Assembly: GCA_038136035.1 (NCBI GenBank) | Contig: JAYPYV010000001.1 | Span: 116,102 to 180,101 of the forward strand | Reading direction: 5' to 3' | Origin: UBA9926 sp023261215 | GTDB taxonomy: Bacteria; Pseudomonadota; Gammaproteobacteria; Pseudomonadales; Azotimanducaceae | DNA length: 64,000 bases | Part shown: in pieces, positions 62,172 through 64,000 of the stretch | Layout of the letters: each line of letters starts with the position of its first letter | Position numbering within the stretch: the stretch's first letter is position 1 | Notes under the pieces: generated by a model | What the model saw: only the letters and a program-made list of their open reading frames with translations | What the model was told of the DNA's origin: nothing | Database searches by the model: none | Program-made: the position numbers and the translations under genes

Positions 62172-63818
62172 CTAGAACTGGTTCATCGTGTTCTCTTTGC
62201 CACCAGCCAAGAGTGCATTCTCGCCAGAGAAGTACTCTTTGTGATCGTCGCCGATGTTTGAGCCAGCGAGGTCCTGGTGTTTCACGGACGCCATGTCGCG
62301 TCGGATCTCTTGCCGCTGCACGTCTCGTACGTAAGCAAGCATGCCAAGGTCTCCGAAGTAGCCCTGAGACAACACATCGGTGCCCAGTGCGGTTTCGTGA
62401 TAAGTCGGCAAGGTGATTAAGTGGTGGAAGATGCCGGCCTCGCGCGATGCATCACGCTGGAATTGCTGAACCAGTCGATCGGCTTCTTCAGCGAGTGGGG
62501 TGGCATCAATGGCCTGCTCCATTAAACCCTTGGGTGACGTCGCGGGGTCGGGGTAGGCGCTGACATCTTTGCCTTCTGCCTGCCATTCAGCGAAAACTTG
62601 CTGACGGAACGCGAGTGTCCAGTTGAAAGAAGGTGAATTGTTGTAAACCAGCTTGGCGTCGGGGACGTGCTTGCGGATCTCATTGACCATGCCGGCGATC
62701 TGCGCGACGTTGGGTTTCTCTGTTTCGATCCAAAGAAGATCAGCGCCGTGCTTCAAGCTAGTGACGCAATCGAGCACCACACGATCAAAGCCTGTGTCAT
62801 TGCGGAATGCGTAAAGACCATTGTCCAATCGTAACGGCTTCACCAATTTGCCTTGTTGATGAATGATGATGTCATTCTCAGCAAGTTCTGAGAGATCATT
62901 AACCGGAGCGGCTTCCAAAAAGGCGTTGTACTGGCTCGCGAGATCACCGGGCTCCTTGGAAACAGGGATCTTTTGGGTGAGGCTTGCGCCCAAGGAATCC
63001 GTGCGCGCGACGATAATGCCGTTTGGAATACCGAGTTCCAAGAATGCATAGCGTACGGCGTTGATCTTGGCGAGGAAGTCCTCATGGGGGACGGTCACTT
63101 TCCCATCTTGGTGTCCGCATTGCTTGGCGTCAGATACCTGATTTTCGATCTGGATGGCGCAGGCACCCGCCTCAATCATCTTTTTGGCGAGGAGGTAGGT
63201 GGCTTCTTCGTTGCCAAAACCCGCATCGATATCGGCAATGATCGGCACGACATGCGTTTCGAATTGATCAATGCGTTCGAGAATTTCGTCGGTGGGCTTG
63301 CCAGCTTGTCTTGCTTCGTCTAGCTCGATGAAGATGTGGCGGAGCTCGCGTGCATCAGCCTGTTTGAGGAAGGTGTAGATCTCTTGGATCAGATCAGGGA
63401 CCGTGGTCTTTTCGTGCATGCTCTGATCAGGCAGTGGACCAAACTTCGACCGCAGTGCTGCGACCATCCACCCACTGAGATAGATGTAGCTCTTGTCCAT
63501 GGTGCCGCGGTGCTTCTTCACGGACATGGCGAGTTGCTGAGCCGTGAAGCCGTGCCAGCAGCCCAGTGATTGCGTATAGCGAGCGGGATCTAGGTCGTAA
63601 TCAGCCATATCGCGACGCATGACGTCAGCGGTGTATCGAGCGATATCGAGCCCAGTCGTGAAACGATTCTGAAGCTGCATGCGCACGGCATATTCCGCGC
63701 TGATGCCTTTCCAAGTGTCTGCGTTTTTCCCGATCGTGGTTTCCATATCGGCGATTTGATCGAGATAGGCAGAGCGAGGTTCTGCTTTCAAAGCCTGAGC
63801 TGCGTTGGTTGGCGTCAT
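62172..63818 (-). CDS. aceA: Isocitrate lyase
   Basis: Glyoxylate-shunt enzyme that splits isocitrate to glyoxylate and succinate, needed for growth on acetate or fatty acids; it fits the acyl-CoA dehydrogenases nearby. The catalytic signature reads KQCGH (AKQCGHQDGKVTVPHEDF), the form found in pseudomonad-type long isocitrate lyases, rather than KKCGH of E. coli. 548 residues. Other landmarks: IADIDAGFGN and YNNSPSFNW. An AGGAA site precedes the ATG. Confidence 0.95.
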   Translation of the reverse strand: MTPTNAAQALKAEPRSAYLDQIADMETTIGKNADTWKGISAEYAVRMQLQNRFTTGLDIARYTADVMRRDMADYDLDPARYTQSLGCWHGFTAQQLAMSVKKHRGTMDKSYIYLSGWMVAALRSKFGPLPDQSMHEKTTVPDLIQEIYTFLKQADARELRHIFIELDEARQAGKPTDEILERIDQFETHVVPIIADIDAGFGNEEATYLLAKKMIEAGACAIQIENQVSDAKQCGHQDGKVTVPHEDFLAKINAVRYAFLELGIPNGIIVARTDSLGASLTQKIPVSKEPGDLASQYNAFLEAAPVNDLSELAENDIIIHQQGKLVKPLRLDNGLYAFRNDTGFDRVVLDCVTSLKHGADLLWIETEKPNVAQIAGMVNEIRKHVPDAKLVYNNSPSFNWTLAFRQQVFAEWQAEGKDVSAYPDPATSPKGLMEQAIDATPLAEEADRLVQQFQRDASREAGIFHHLITLPTYHETALGTDVLSQGYFGDLGMLAYVRDVQRQEIRRDMASVKHQDLAGSNIGDDHKEYFSGENALLAGGKENTMNQF

Positions 63819-63951
63819 GACGAAAATTCCTGCTCGTTAATGAGGGGTGCGACTGTAGCAACGGCCAACGCTTTATTAAAAAGAAACGATGGACACTAAT
63901 ATATTCTTAATTCTCATGAATAGGCGCCATGCGTCATCGTGGGCGCCAAAA

Positions 63952-64000
63952 GCCCAAAAGCCCAAAAGCCCAAAAGCCCAAAAGCCCAAAAGCCCAAAAG
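63952..64000. repeat. Octamer tandem repeat running off the window
   Basis: GCCCAAAA is repeated six times perfectly from 63952 to 63999, with a partial unit before it and the next unit starting at 64000. It lies about 135 bp upstream of the aceA ATG. Total length is unknown because it continues past the window edge. Confidence 0.95.

Noticed and set aside
63952..64000. Octamer array considered as a CRISPR
   Set aside because: Units are 8 bp, contiguous and without spacers.

Overview
The window reads as one scaffold of a gammaproteobacterial chromosome. Gene order supports a Pseudomonadales-like lineage: thrB-DUF2782-polA-engB-cytochrome c4-dsbA, lysA/dapF/DUF484/xerC/yigB, argH opposite hemC-hemD-hemX-hemY, trxA-rho, and hslR/yrfG opposite cysQ. 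GC is near the low fifties by eye. Envelope and respiratory genes (LptM lipoprotein, DsbA/DsbB, cytochromes c4 and c5, a SCO-type copper chaperone) fit an aerobic Gram-negative cell. Two 100-N gaps are present. Each is flanked by an identical 55-bp direct repeat, so the contigs probably abut and nothing need be missing. Once joined, the only gene cut by a gap (the large subunit of a molybdenum hydroxylase) reads through to a normal C-terminus.

Region by region. 0-7.2 kb: SCO protein (5' end outside the window), homoserine kinase, DUF2782 protein, DNA polymerase I, a candidate envelope-stress sRNA in the position of Spot 42/ErsA, EngB, cytochrome c4 and DsbA. 7.2-14.1 kb: an IMP dehydrogenase of the Tritrichomonas type, cytochrome c5, the YifB/ComM ATPase, a PII protein and threonine synthase. 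14.1-18.7 kb: minus-strand LptM-lysA-dapF-DUF484-xerC-yigB operon with several 4-base overlaps. 18.7-24.7 kb: cyaY, argH, then the tetrapyrrole operon hemCDXY. 24.7-33 kb: minus-strand housekeeping genes (flavin reductase, rho, trxA, hemB, ABC-F ATPase, dsbB, acpH, gshA).

33-42.3 kb is accessory. A two-subunit isoquinoline-oxidoreductase-type molybdenum hydroxylase faces a plus-strand run of amidohydrolase, two adjacent divergent cytochromes P450, a short-chain dehydrogenase, a ThuA-like protein and a second short-chain dehydrogenase. It looks like a catabolic or tailoring pathway that I cannot assign to a substrate. 42.4-47.8 kb returns to core genes (hslR, yrfG, cysQ, rpoD), with a structured 1.5-kb stretch without convincing genes before rpoD. 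48.3-62 kb is a second metabolic accessory region: an Asp/Glu racemase, a small membrane protein, an SDR, a threonine-dehydratase-like enzyme, a MATE and an MFS transporter, a beta-lactamase-fold esterase, a pair of acyl-CoA dehydrogenases, a D-aminoacylase-like amidohydrolase and a GMC oxidoreductase. It ends with isocitrate lyase, and an octamer tandem repeat runs off the window edge.

Most noteworthy are the sigma-E-type promoter plus hairpin and terminator between polA and engB, the trichomonad-type IMP dehydrogenase with catalytic residues at the same numbers as the protist enzyme, the tandem P450 cluster, the long nested inverted repeat upstream of rpoD, and the paired repeats that reveal assembly breaks. 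No CRISPR array, rRNA, tRNA, prophage or insertion sequence was recognised.
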